A stretch of DNA of 64,000 nt, taken from NCBI GenBank assembly GCA_902778585.1, contig CACYYD010000008.1, positions 1 through 64,000 on the forward strand, written 5' to 3'. Position 1 is the stretch's first letter. Every line of letters starts with the position of its first letter. This DNA is from an uncultured Eubacteriales bacterium (GTDB lineage: Bacteria; Bacillota; Clostridia; Peptostreptococcales; Anaerovoracaceae). Position numbers and translations under genes: made by a program. Shown here piece by piece: positions 23,290-32,059 of the stretch. The notes beneath the pieces were generated by a model. That model was given only the letters and a program-made list of their open reading frames with translations. It did no database searches and was not told the DNA's origin.

Positions 23290-24486
23290 ATGAAAGATCT
23301 CAAGCACATTCATTACTACGAGCAGCTGCTTGAGCAGACCGCGAACGAACTGATCCTTAAGGAAAAGGAGGCCGGGGGAGTCGCGGTCGGTTACAGTTGC
23401 TATTATGTTCCCGAGGTTTTGCTGAATCTTGGGAATGCATTTTCGGTGCGTCTCAGAGCGCCAAACACGGGCTCGCTCGACATAAGCCAGTACTATATGT
23501 CGAGCTTCATCTGCGGCTATACGAGGGCGCTGTTTGAGCGCGCGTTTGAGGGAGGCATGAACTTCCTTGACTTCTATGCCAGCTCGGACACCTGCCAGCA
23601 GATGGTCAGGGTGGTTGAGAACATACGCGATCTAAACCTGATAGACAATCCGAGATTCGGATGGGGCATCATCGATGCGCCGCTCAAGATAAGCCCGCAC
23701 GGCAATAAGCTGTATACGGACCAGGTAAGGGAGCATCTTCTGAGACCGCTTGCGGAGAACTACGGCGTCGACATTTCGGACGAAGCAGTACGCGCGGCGG
23801 TGCGTGAGCACAACGAGATCTCGGCCATATTTGAGGAGATCTCGGAGATGCGCAAGGATGAGAATCCGCGCATCACGCCGCGCGAATTCCACATCCTCTG
23901 TCTTGTCAGCTATTCCTGCCCTAATGCGCAGATCCTTCCGTATTTAAGGGAGACTCTCGAAGACTTAAGGACACGCGAGCCTGACGCGGTATCGCCTTGG
24001 AGGGCGAGAGTAGTGGTGGTTGGCAGCGAGCTCGACGACTACGACTTCTCTGAGATACTCGAGAACGCACGCTGCTACGTGGCGGCCGACAGATACTGCT
24101 TCGGATCGATCCCGGGCCGTCAGCACATTGATCTCAATGACGACGAGCCGGCTCTTGATCAGGTCTGCCGCTGGTACCTTGAGACCAACCAGTGTCCGCG
24201 CTTCATGTCGCAGGAGAAGATACAGCAGAGGCGCGACTTAGTGCGTGACCTTGTGCGCGATTATCACGCGGACGGAGTCATCATAGAACAGGCAAAGTTC
24301 TGCGACTTCTGGGGATATGAGAGGACTCTCAACACCCAGGTGATGCAGGAAGAATACGGGATACCGACTCTCGGCATCGACCGCGAGTACGTTGTGAGAG
24401 GCTCGGGCCAGCTCGCGACGCGAGTGCAGGCCTTTGTTGAGAGCCTCGAATACAAGATGATAAAGAAGGGCGGTGAGCAGGCGTGA
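23290..24486 (+). CDS. 2-hydroxyacyl-CoA dehydratase family subunit (HgdB/FldC-like)
   Basis: The product is 398 residues. Conserved Cys residues that ligate the [4Fe-4S] cluster in this family can be placed in VGYSCYYVPEVLL (near 38), SSDTCQQMV (near 97) and EQAKFCDFWGYE (near 335). The C-terminal GIDREYVVRGSGQLATRVQA segment is typical. With its partner it would remove water from an (R)-2-hydroxyacyl-CoA by transient one-electron reduction during amino-acid fermentation. The ATP-dependent activator (HgdC type) is not in this window. Its stop overlaps the next start. Confidence 0.85.
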   Translation: MKDLKHIHYYEQLLEQTANELILKEKEAGGVAVGYSCYYVPEVLLNLGNAFSVRLRAPNTGSLDISQYYMSSFICGYTRALFERAFEGGMNFLDFYASSDTCQQMVRVVENIRDLNLIDNPRFGWGIIDAPLKISPHGNKLYTDQVREHLLRPLAENYGVDISDEAVRAAVREHNEISAIFEEISEMRKDENPRITPREFHILCLVSYSCPNAQILPYLRETLEDLRTREPDAVSPWRARVVVVGSELDDYDFSEILENARCYVAADRYCFGSIPGRQHIDLNDDEPALDQVCRWYLETNQCPRFMSQEKIQQRRDLVRDLVRDYHADGVIIEQAKFCDFWGYERTLNTQVMQEEYGIPTLGIDREYVVRGSGQLATRVQAFVESLEYKMIKKGGEQA

Positions 24487-26054
24487 AGTTAATAAAAAAG
24501 AAAGCAGCCGGGGGCAAATCCAAAGGCGCGGCTTCCAATTATGCTGACAAGACCGCCATCCTGAAACACAGGGAGTGGCGGGGCAGCCGAGATACCGCAT
24601 ACGATTACCTTCAGTGGTGCCGCCTCTGGGGCATACTCATAAAATGGGCGACGGCACATCCGGTGCAGAACGTCAAGGCCCTGTGGAGATACCGCTGGAT
24701 GTATACATATCTTACGGTACCGTCCTTCTTTGACCGCGTCTGCAGCGGCCAGAGGGGAGCCGGCCTTCGCGGAGCCAGAAACAACCTCAACTACCTGGCA
24801 AGCGACGTAACGGACACTCTCACAACCATCTTCTCGGCCGACATGCATCTTCACCCGGGCAGCAAAAAGGCCGAAGAACTGAACAAAAAGATAATCTGCG
24901 TGGACGAGCTTCTGCCTAATCTTCTGGGCAAGGGCTTTCCTGACTGCAAGATGATACTCTTCCAGGAATACCCGATGTACCTGCCGTCCCTCATCAACCA
25001 GCACAGCCCGGTGCACTACATCGAGCAGTCCGAACTTTACGGTCTGCCGGCCGATGTGTGCCCGCTGCCGTCCTTCGAGGCCGGTCTCGCGATCGAGGAC
25101 GATTTCCCTAAGATCGGCTGCTGCATGCTCACGTCCAACATGCCTTGCGACGGAAGCATCATGACGACCATGCTGCAGGAAAGGCGCATCGGCCTGCCGT
25201 CGCAGGTCCTCAACGTGCCGCTCCGCTGGAAGGAAGAGGAGGTGCAGGACTACGCGGTCGAGGAGATAAAGTCGGCGATCGCCTTCCTCGAGGAGCACAC
25301 CGGCTGCGAGTTCGACTGGGACGCTCTGAAGGAGGCCTGCGAGGTCTGGAACAGGCAGAACGAGTGCAAATTCGAGAAGTGGGACTACAACCGCACCGAC
25401 ATCCCGCCTCACACCGGGTCGTCCGCATGGCTGTACCGCATCTTCGAGCACCAGGCCGTTGCCGGAGAACCGAAGGCTCTTAAGAACGATATCAAAGTAA
25501 ATAATTATCTCCGCAAGCAGGTGGCGGCCGGAAAGTGCCCTAAGACGATACGCCACAGGGCCATCATCTGGAACACACCTTGCAACAACTACGCCAACTT
25601 CAATAACTGGCTGCTCGAGTGCTGGGGCATAGAATCTGTCTGCGAGATGATCGACATACACGGCACCGACCTCATCGACACGAGCACACGCGAGAGCATG
25701 CTGAGAGGTCTCGCCGACCACTACCAGACATCGACGATGAGAGCTCACACCAAGGGCGGAAACGAGGTCATGCTCGACCAGCTCTGGGAGAAGTACGAGG
25801 AATACAACGCTGACATGATAGTCATGTTTGACCAGATTTCCTGCAAGGGCGTCGGTGCCATCAACGGGCTCTTTGAGGAGGGCGCGATGAAGAGGGGCAT
25901 ACCTATGGTGCGCGTGAGGCAGGATCTCATGGATCCGACGTCCATCTCGAGGCGCCAGATGCGCGGCGATGTGAATGTGTTTATGCAGAACGTCATGAAC
26001 GAGGAGCCGCTCGATGCCTCGCTCGTGGACTTCGATGATGACGAAAGCTGGTAG
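24483..26054 (+). CDS. 2-hydroxyacyl-CoA dehydratase family subunit (larger)
   Basis: The product is 523 residues from a GTG overlapping the upstream TGA. A basic 70-residue extension precedes the dehydratase fold, which holds Cys-rich segments (ADVCPLPSFEAG, IGCCMLTSNMPCDGSIM) and late motifs (YNADMIVMFDQISCKGVGAI, GIPMVRVRQDLMDP). It should be the alpha-type partner of the 23290 gene. The substrate could be a 2-hydroxyacyl-CoA from Ser, Glu, Leu or an aromatic amino acid. No CoA-transferase is adjacent. Confidence 0.82.
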   Translation: MKLIKKKAAGGKSKGAASNYADKTAILKHREWRGSRDTAYDYLQWCRLWGILIKWATAHPVQNVKALWRYRWMYTYLTVPSFFDRVCSGQRGAGLRGARNNLNYLASDVTDTLTTIFSADMHLHPGSKKAEELNKKIICVDELLPNLLGKGFPDCKMILFQEYPMYLPSLINQHSPVHYIEQSELYGLPADVCPLPSFEAGLAIEDDFPKIGCCMLTSNMPCDGSIMTTMLQERRIGLPSQVLNVPLRWKEEEVQDYAVEEIKSAIAFLEEHTGCEFDWDALKEACEVWNRQNECKFEKWDYNRTDIPPHTGSSAWLYRIFEHQAVAGEPKALKNDIKVNNYLRKQVAAGKCPKTIRHRAIIWNTPCNNYANFNNWLLECWGIESVCEMIDIHGTDLIDTSTRESMLRGLADHYQTSTMRAHTKGGNEVMLDQLWEKYEEYNADMIVMFDQISCKGVGAINGLFEEGAMKRGIPMVRVRQDLMDPTSISRRQMRGDVNVFMQNVMNEEPLDASLVDFDDDESW

Positions 26055-26063
26055 GAGGAATAT

Positions 26064-26219
26064 ATGAAAGCATTAAAGATAATATTTGGAGCGCTGTCTG
26101 GGTTTTTCCTTCTGACAGTGGTGATCTACTGGTTCAACCTTGACACTAAGGCGGTCAAGTTGATCGAAAAGCCGATGATGAAGCATTACGACAGCATGCC
26201 GCGCGATAACAGACTGTAA
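26064..26219 (+). CDS. 51-residue single-helix membrane protein
   Basis: The ATG at 26064 follows a strong TAGGAGGAA. The product starts MKALKIIFGALSGFFLLTVV, with one transmembrane helix (about 5-24) and a charged tail (KLIEKPMMKHYDSMPRDN). It sits between the dehydratase gene and dsdA with 9- and 14-bp gaps, so it is cotranscribed. Small helices of this type often stabilise larger membrane or redox partners, but the role here is unknown. Confidence 0.65.
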   Translation: MKALKIIFGALSGFFLLTVVIYWFNLDTKAVKLIEKPMMKHYDSMPRDNRL

Positions 26220-26233
26220 CCCGGAGGTAAAAC

Positions 26234-27583
26234 ATGAGCATAAAAGAATACGCACAGAAACTGATCGACAGCGATCCGCTTTTTAAGGATATCGCCGACC
26301 AGAAAGAGACTGTATGGATAAACAGCAAATATCTGCCTTTCGACATGGTGGACGCGGTCTGCCAGCTGGTGGTGTCCGATGAGGATATCGCTGATGCCGA
26401 GAGGAGGCTGCACAGGTTTGCTCCGTACATCAAAAAGTGCTTCCCTGAGACAGCGGAAGACGGCGGACTGATCGAGTCGCCGCTTCGCGAGATAGATGCG
26501 ATGAAGAAGGCTCTCGAGGAGACCTATGACGCGGAGATCCCGGGCAGGCTGCTTCTCAAGATGGACAGCCATCTGCCGATCGCCGGATCGGTCAAGGCCA
26601 GAGGCGGCATCTACGAGGTTCTGAAGCACGCCGAAGACCTGGCTCTCGAGCACGGCATGATCACGGAGGATGACAACTACGAGAGGTTCGCCGATGACGA
26701 CATGAAGGAGTTCTTCCATAAGTTCACGGTGCAGGTCGGTTCGACCGGAAACCTCGGTCTCTCGATCGGCATCATGAGCGCCTTCCTCGGATTCAAGGTG
26801 AAGGTCCACATGTCGGCTGACGCCAGGCAGTGGAAGAAGGACATGCTGAGGAGCAAGGGCGTTGACGTCATCGAATACGAGGACGACTACTCGGCAGCGG
26901 TCAGCGAGGGCCGCAGGCAGTCCGACCTCGATCCGACGAGCTACTTTGTTGACGACGAGTATTCTGTGCCGCTCTTCCTCGGATACGCGGTCGCTGCAGG
27001 CAGAACAAAGAAACAGCTCGACTCGATGGGGATAAGCGTTGATGAAGATCATCCTCTGATTCTTTACGTTCCGTGCGGCGTAGGCGGAGCTCCGGGAGGA
27101 GTCTGCTACGGATTCAAGCGCCTCTTCGGCGACAACGTGCACGTGTTCTTCTGCGAGCCTACGCTCTTCCCGTCGGTCCTGCTGGGAATGGCGACCGACC
27201 GCTATAACGAGGTAAGCGTGAATGACTTTGGCCTGAATGAGATGTCGGCGGCTGACGGCCTGGCGTGCGCGAGCCCGTCCGGCTTTGTCGTCAGGATAGA
27301 CCGCAACCTGCTCTCGGGCGACTTCACGGTGAAGGATGCGATACTCTTCGATTACATGAGGATGCTCAAGAACACAGAGGACATATTCATTGAGCCGTCG
27401 AGCTGCGCGGCGTTCACGGCGCCTGTCAACCTGCTCAAGTACGAGGGGATGAAGGCCTACCTCGAGAAGCAGGGGCTGACGGCTGAGAAACTGGCGAATT
27501 CGGCTCAGATCTGCTGGGCGACGGGCGGAAGGCTCGTGCCGGACGAGATCTGGGACAAGTATATGAATACATACATGGAATAA
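26234..27583 (+). CDS. dsdA: D-serine ammonia-lyase
   Basis: The product is 449 residues, the usual DsdA length. The PLP-binding Lys lies in GSVKARGGIYE, the phosphate-binding glycine loop in YVPCGVGGAPGGVCYG, and the C-terminal WATGGRLVPD motif is typical. The enzyme converts D-serine to pyruvate and ammonia. GGAGGTAAAAC precedes the ATG. It is cotranscribed with the dehydratase genes, linking D-serine use to fermentation. Confidence 0.92.
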   Translation: MSIKEYAQKLIDSDPLFKDIADQKETVWINSKYLPFDMVDAVCQLVVSDEDIADAERRLHRFAPYIKKCFPETAEDGGLIESPLREIDAMKKALEETYDAEIPGRLLLKMDSHLPIAGSVKARGGIYEVLKHAEDLALEHGMITEDDNYERFADDDMKEFFHKFTVQVGSTGNLGLSIGIMSAFLGFKVKVHMSADARQWKKDMLRSKGVDVIEYEDDYSAAVSEGRRQSDLDPTSYFVDDEYSVPLFLGYAVAAGRTKKQLDSMGISVDEDHPLILYVPCGVGGAPGGVCYGFKRLFGDNVHVFFCEPTLFPSVLLGMATDRYNEVSVNDFGLNEMSAADGLACASPSGFVVRIDRNLLSGDFTVKDAILFDYMRMLKNTEDIFIEPSSCAAFTAPVNLLKYEGMKAYLEKQGLTAEKLANSAQICWATGGRLVPDEIWDKYMNTYME

Positions 27584-27640
27584 AGAATAAAGGGGCAGTT
27601 CTGTGCCTCCGTGTGCGGGTGGTACAGAGCAATTTAAAGA

Positions 27641-28558
27641 ATGAAGGATTCCGGAATAAGCAATAATACAAAAGGTGCGCTGCTGGTAATTTTGGCCGGA
27701 GCGTGCTGGGGAAGCATAAGCATATTCATCAATTACCTGAGCGCCGCGGGACTCAGCGAGCTTCAGATAGCATTCCTGAGGCAGACTTTCGCGTCGCTGG
27801 TGTTGGCGCTGACTGTCTTGCTGCGCGACCGCTCGAAGTTCCGCATACAACCGAGGGACCTTGGTCTCCTTATGCTGTGCGGGCTTATAAACGGAGTGAT
27901 ATTCAACTTTCTGTATTTTTACACTATTGTGCACAGCCGCGCGTCGATAGCGGTGGTGCTGCTGTACACGTCGCCGGTATTTGTGATGATACTCGCGCGG
28001 ATCTTCTTTGGCGAAAAGATGACCCGCAACAAACTGATAGCGCTGGTGCTTACGGTGCTGGGCTGCGTGCTGGTCACGGGAGTGCTGGGCGAGGGTTACA
28101 CGCCGCCGGCCGCTGCGATACTTACCGGAGTATTGACCGGTTTGGCGTATGCGCTCAACAACATCATCACGAGCTCGGCGGTCAGGAGGAACGACCCGCA
28201 GACGGTCACGCTGTACACCATGATCTTCAGCTTCGTCTTCCTGATACCTTTCGGCTTCAGCCGTGAGCTGGGCGGGATCATCAAGGGCAATCCGATGGTC
28301 CTCGTCGTCGCGTTCCTGGCGAGCCTGGTGACGGCGGTGATCGCGCAGTACGTTTTCTCGGTCGGGCTTGGGCTTGTCGAGAGCGGCAGGGCGGCCATCT
28401 ACGGGGCGTCGGAGCCGGTCGTGGGCACGATGGTTGGCATACTGATATTCCACGAGGAATCGAATCTGATGAAGATGATCGGCATCGCGATGGTGATCGC
28501 CGCGATATTGCTGATCGGAATGGACGGGACAAAGGAGACTTGCAATGGAACAGAATAA
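27641..28558 (+). CDS. EamA (DMT) family transporter
   Basis: The product is 305 residues with ten hydrophobic helices arranged as two EamA repeats (AGACWGSISIFINYLSAAGL near the start; ALTGLAYALNN-type start of repeat two near 155). These carriers usually export amino acids or other metabolites. The ribosome-binding site is weak. Its end overlaps the next gene by 14 bp. Two further EamA genes (29047 and 48468) occur in the window. Confidence 0.87.
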   Translation: MKDSGISNNTKGALLVILAGACWGSISIFINYLSAAGLSELQIAFLRQTFASLVLALTVLLRDRSKFRIQPRDLGLLMLCGLINGVIFNFLYFYTIVHSRASIAVVLLYTSPVFVMILARIFFGEKMTRNKLIALVLTVLGCVLVTGVLGEGYTPPAAAILTGVLTGLAYALNNIITSSAVRRNDPQTVTLYTMIFSFVFLIPFGFSRELGGIIKGNPMVLVVAFLASLVTAVIAQYVFSVGLGLVESGRAAIYGASEPVVGTMVGILIFHEESNLMKMIGIAMVIAAILLIGMDGTKETCNGTE

Positions 28559-28967
28559 TAGAACGGGCCTGCTTTTTAAGCGTATAACACTGAGCATAAG
28601 CGGAATGATGGCTTCGACGAGAGAGTATGAAGTCCTGAAGACCGCGTCGGGAATGGAAGCTTCCGTGTATGACGGATCCTGGAACTTCAATAAAGGAACG
28701 TCACGGAAGAGCTGCCGCGAAGCATCCAGGAGATACAACGGGCAGTCGTATGACATGCTCTGCGAGAAGCTCGATCACCTGGGCGTCAGGAAATGGAACG
28801 GCTTCAACGAGTCGGACCCGAATGTGCTTGACGGATCGATGTTCAGCCTCGATATAGAGCTCGAGGGCGGCAGATTTATACGCGCGCACGGGAGCAATGT
28901 GTATCCGCCGAACTACGGCAGGTTTGAGGAGATGCTCCGCGATCTGGCGTACGGTAAGGAAAGCTGA
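28545..28967 (+). CDS. Conserved protein of unknown function
   Basis: The product is 140 residues, soluble, mixed alpha/beta, and starts inside the end of the EamA gene behind AAAGGAGA. The C-terminal half (MFSLDIELEGGRFIRAHGSN, then VYPPNYGRFEEMLRDL) looks like a compact conserved domain, but I recognise no family. Translational coupling suggests a link to the exporter. Confidence 0.7.
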   Translation: MEQNNRTGLLFKRITLSISGMMASTREYEVLKTASGMEASVYDGSWNFNKGTSRKSCREASRRYNGQSYDMLCEKLDHLGVRKWNGFNESDPNVLDGSMFSLDIELEGGRFIRAHGSNVYPPNYGRFEEMLRDLAYGKES

Positions 28968-28976
28968 AAAGGCGGC

Positions 28977-29015
28977 GCGGCAGGCGCGTGAATACGGCGA
29001 TGCGGCAGGCACGTG
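28977..29015 (+). repeat. Imperfect 14-bp direct repeat between genes
   Basis: GCGGCAGGCGCGTG (28977-28990) recurs with one change as GCGGCAGGCACGTG (29002-29015), just ahead of the second EamA gene. It could be an operator or a slippage product. Confidence 0.4.
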
Positions 29016-29046
29016 GCAATAGACGGCAGACCGTGCCGGAACAGAA

Positions 29047-29925
29047 ATGAAGAAACGATTTGACGAAGGGCGAGGGCTGGCACAGGCTCTGATAGTGCTG
29101 CAGTCTATTATTTACGGGTTCGGGGATCCGATCTCCAAGATCGCATTCGAAGCGGTTCCCGTGTATGCGATGATGACTGTCAGGTATGCGATCGCGTTTG
29201 CGGTCTGCTTTCTGCTGTTTCGCAAAAGGATAGTGGATACGGTGAAGACCGTGCCGCTGAGAGCCTGGCTTGTGCCGGGACTGTGCATCGGCCTGAGCTA
29301 CGTTCTGAACAATGTGGCTTTGTCTATGACGGAGGCGACTTCGGTCGCTTTTTTGCGTTCGATGGCTGTGATCATGACGCCGGCGATCGCGTTCCTTGCT
29401 TTCAGAAAGAAATACCGCTGGCAGCAGTTACTGGCGCAGGTGCTGGTGCTGCCGGGGATATATCTGCTGTGTGTCAGAGGCGGATTGTCCGGATTCGGAG
29501 CAGGGGAGGTCTTTGCTCTTCTCGCGGCGGCTCTCACGGGATGCGCGCTGGTATTCAGCGGAAGGTATCTTGAGCAGGTGGATCCGGTGAGCATGACCGC
29601 GCTCCAGGGAGGATGCTCGGCCGCGCTGGCTTTTGCGGGATGCATGTTTGTGGAGCGCGGCATCGATATGAGCGGCGCGGACGCTAAGGTGTGGGCGATA
29701 ATCCTGTACCTTGCGATACTGTGCACTTTCCTCGGATATCTGCTTCAGAATTTGGCGCTAACTAAAATAAGCGAGCGCTCAGTCGCGCTTATCCAGAGCC
29801 TTTGCCCTGTGATGACGGCTGTGTTCTCGCTGATACTTCTGGGCGAGCGGCTCTCGGCGGCGGGCATTGTCGGTGCCGCCATCATAATCGCCTGCTCGCT
29901 GGCGGAATTGATAGAGTGGAAGTAG
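29047..29925 (+). CDS. EamA (DMT) family transporter
   Basis: The product is 292 residues with ten helices in two EamA repeats (YGFGDPISKIAFEAVPVYAM near the start; ILLGERLSAAGIVGAAIIIA near the end). It differs clearly from the 27641 carrier, so this is not a recent duplication. Exporter function is inferred from the family. It is followed by the first copy of the four-unit repeat element. Confidence 0.87.
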   Translation: MKKRFDEGRGLAQALIVLQSIIYGFGDPISKIAFEAVPVYAMMTVRYAIAFAVCFLLFRKRIVDTVKTVPLRAWLVPGLCIGLSYVLNNVALSMTEATSVAFLRSMAVIMTPAIAFLAFRKKYRWQQLLAQVLVLPGIYLLCVRGGLSGFGAGEVFALLAAALTGCALVFSGRYLEQVDPVSMTALQGGCSAALAFAGCMFVERGIDMSGADAKVWAIILYLAILCTFLGYLLQNLALTKISERSVALIQSLCPVMTAVFSLILLGERLSAAGIVGAAIIIACSLAELIEWK

Positions 29926-29990
29926 TTCTGTCAGTTTCAGACTCATAATAATTACAAATCAATGTAAAGATTTGGATAATAAGGTGTGCC

Positions 29991-30249
29991 GGGTGTAACT
30001 ATGGAGAAAAAATCCGTAAAAGTTACACCCGGCAGTCATTTTTTTGAGGGAAATTGTGTGAAAATCGGCCTGCGGGTGCAAGTGAAAAGGTTTTTGACAG
30101 CAAAGTTACACCCGATTTTGCGAAACGGGTGTAACTTCTTAGGAAAACCTTTTCGATGATGCACCATTTGGCCGATTTTTAGACCGAAATCGCCTGATTT
30201 TGGCAGAGCGGGTGCATTTCTGAAGAAAAATAGCGCTCATGTTGCACCC
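29991..30249. repeat. Four-unit inverted-repeat element, copy A
   Basis: Four 40-nt units start at 29991, 30074, 30127 and 30210. Each begins GGGTG(T/C)A and ends T(A/G)CACC(C). Spacers are 43, 13 and 43 nt. Units 2 and 3 also nest into one long cruciform: AAAATCGGCC (30061) with GGCCGATTTT (30170), GAAAAGGTTTT (30084) with AAAACCTTTTC (30144), and GTTACACCC (30105) with GGGTGTAAC (30127). Nothing else is visible in the 29926-30328 gap between the convergent EamA and lyase genes. The same geometry recurs at 36324 and 54160. Confidence 0.88.
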
Positions 30250-30328
30250 GCGGCGGCCGATGGATATGGTCGGCCGGACATTTGAGGCGATATATGGATG
30301 GTTTATGCCGGTTGGGCATCCCGGAGGG

Positions 30329-31777
30329 CTACTGGTCGTCGCCGAAGGCGTCTTTGAAGGCGGCGGCCAGCCTGTCCGGCCAGTCCGTGACAGGCTCGAG
30401 CCTGCCCGTGAAGAACCTCAGTGTGGCAGGCTCATGCGTGAAACGCAGGCCGCCGATCATATCTCTGTGGTCATACAGCCACTTTACTCTGTCTATTACG
30501 TATTCTACCTGTGACAGTGTGAATACTCTTCTCGGCAGTGCAAGTCTTACGAGTTCCATGGAAGCGAGCCTCTCGCTTCCGTCCGCATTTCTTTCTTCGG
30601 AGAGCGTTCCGCGCTCCATTCCTCTGATGCCGCCGCAGATGTACAGTGCCGCAGCCAGCGCGCCGGCAGGGTATTCTTCCTGCGGAATGTGGCTTACGAA
30701 CTGAGTCGCATCAATGTGCGCGCCGAGCCCGCCGCCCGGAGTGATCATAGGCACGCCGTATTCATCGAGCTGGTTGACCGTGTACTCGATAAACTGCGGT
30801 CCCTGTGAAATGACATCCATCTCGAGGCACTCGTCGAATCCGACTGTCATGGCCTCGATCTCGCGGATCGACATTCCGCCGTATGTGAGGAAGCCCTCAA
30901 ACATCGGGACCAGGTCTTCCATGCTGTGGAAGAGCTCATCGTCTCTTACGAGTATAGCTCCGCCTCTGGCCAGACCGAATTTACGAGCCGAGAAGTAGAT
31001 GATGTCAAACTGGTCGGCGATCTCGCGGCAGATGTCGCGGATGCTTCTGTCTGCGCATTCAGGATCGCGCGTCTTTATGAAGTACAGGTTGTCCTGCAGG
31101 AGGGAAGCGTCGAGCACGCTTACGATCCCGTGCTTTCTTGCGATCGCGCAGGCGTCCTTGAAGCTCTGAAGCGATACCGGCTGTCCGCCGATGAGGTTTG
31201 TGCCGGCTTCGAGTCTCATGAAGACAACGTTGTCTGCGCCTTCTGCCTGTATGCATGCCTCGAGTTTATCGAGGTCGATGTCGCCCTTGAACGGGAGGTC
31301 GCTCTTCGAGATAAGTCCCTCGTCTTTTACAAGTTCTTCGACATGACCGCCCTTTCTGGTGATGTGAGCCTTGGTAGTTGTGAAGTGGTAGTTCATGATG
31401 ACGCAATTGCCCGGTTTTACAAACCGTTCTGCGAGAATGTTCTCGCAGGCCCTGCCCTGGTGGGCAGGCAGGCAATTGCCGATGCCGAAAATCTCTTCGA
31501 GCTTGTCGACCATGCGGTAGAAGGATTCGCTCCCTGCATATGCATCATCGGGCTTCATCATTCCGGCCAGCTGCTCCTGGCTCATGGCGTTGACGCCTGA
31601 GTCTGTCAGCATGTCCATAAAAATGTCGCCGTTATGCAGCTGGAAAGTGTTGAAGCCTGCGTCCTTCATCTTCTGAAGTCTCTGGTCGGCCGGCAGCAGG
31701 GTGAGCTGCTGTACCACCTTAACCTTGTGCATCTCCATAGGGATATCGTCATGCTTGTAAAACTTGATTGCGGGCAT
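30329..31777 (-). CDS. tnaA: Tryptophanase-family beta-eliminating lyase
   Basis: The product is 482 residues and PLP-dependent. Family motifs include MLTDSGVNAMSQEQLAGMM, DDAYAGSESFY, LPAHQGRACENIL, LIGGQPVSL, the Schiff-base Lys in YFSARKFGLARGG, and C-terminal LRFFTG. Known members split Trp to indole or Tyr to phenol, plus pyruvate and ammonia. This branch is usually annotated tryptophanase, but DASLLQDN replaces the DSARFAEN/DATRCVEN segment of both model enzymes, so the substrate is uncertain. AAGGAGGT fixes the ATG at 31777. A Tyr-rich leader and terminator lie upstream. Confidence 0.82.
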   Translation of the reverse strand: MPAIKFYKHDDIPMEMHKVKVVQQLTLLPADQRLQKMKDAGFNTFQLHNGDIFMDMLTDSGVNAMSQEQLAGMMKPDDAYAGSESFYRMVDKLEEIFGIGNCLPAHQGRACENILAERFVKPGNCVIMNYHFTTTKAHITRKGGHVEELVKDEGLISKSDLPFKGDIDLDKLEACIQAEGADNVVFMRLEAGTNLIGGQPVSLQSFKDACAIARKHGIVSVLDASLLQDNLYFIKTRDPECADRSIRDICREIADQFDIIYFSARKFGLARGGAILVRDDELFHSMEDLVPMFEGFLTYGGMSIREIEAMTVGFDECLEMDVISQGPQFIEYTVNQLDEYGVPMITPGGGLGAHIDATQFVSHIPQEEYPAGALAAALYICGGIRGMERGTLSEERNADGSERLASMELVRLALPRRVFTLSQVEYVIDRVKWLYDHRDMIGGLRFTHEPATLRFFTGRLEPVTDWPDRLAAAFKDAFGDDQ

Positions 31778-31852
31778 TGTCCCGTACCTCCTTAAAAAAT
31801 CTCTGTCCCATTCATATCGATTTGCTGCCGGCTCTCCGGCCGCAAGCAAAAC

Positions 31853-31882
31853 AAAAAGCTCCGCAGCTGCCTGCTGCGGAGC
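31853..31882 (-). terminator. Attenuator terminator upstream of the lyase gene
   Basis: On the minus strand GCTCCGCAG (31882-31874) pairs with CTGCGGAGC (31866-31858) around a 7-nt loop and is followed by TTTTT (31857-31853). It lies between the leader peptide and the lyase. An upstream leader segment can pair with its first strand instead, as described under the leader peptide. Confidence 0.85.
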
Positions 31883-31915
31883 GGAATGAACTGTCAAATC
31901 AAAGCGCTCTTACGG

Positions 31916-32014
31916 TCATATGCGTGAGTTCGCACATCCGCACAGCAGAACAGCTACCGGGCCGCGGTAGTAATAGTAATAGTATTCTGCTGTGGATGCT
32001 TTGAACTTCTTCAT
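31916..32014 (-). CDS. Leader peptide with six consecutive tyrosines
   Basis: The 32-residue peptide is MKKFKASTAE, then YYYYYY, then RGPVAVLLCGCANSRI. The Tyr codons (31984-31967) lie in the loop of a hairpin, CAGCAGAA with TTCTGCTG. The following CTGCTGTGCGGA can instead pair with TCCGCAGCAG of the terminator. This is the 1:2, 2:3, 3:4 arrangement of a translation-coupled attenuator. By the classical logic, ribosomes stalled at Tyr codons would favour antitermination. Tyr shortage, Tyr excess or nascent-peptide stalling could be the signal. The ribosome-binding site is weak. Confidence 0.8.
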   Translation of the reverse strand: MKKFKASTAEYYYYYYRGPVAVLLCGCANSRI

Positions 32015-32059
32015 GTGTATAGGTTTTGCGCTTTTATGGAAAATGATTACCTGCCGCCG

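Noticed and set aside
20398..23313. A 971-codon open frame on the minus strand
   Set aside because: It lies wholly opposite the antiporter, AAA+ and alcohol dehydrogenase genes, whose products have clear motifs. Its translation is low in normal domain features and rich in Arg, His and Leu, as expected for the antisense of GC-rich codons.
26186..28756. An 856-codon open frame on the minus strand
   Set aside because: It is antisense to dsdA and the EamA gene and has no recognisable motif or ribosome-binding site.
29991..30249. CRISPR array
   Set aside because: The repeated parts are short inverted half-sites with variable interiors, only four units occur per copy, and no cas genes are present.
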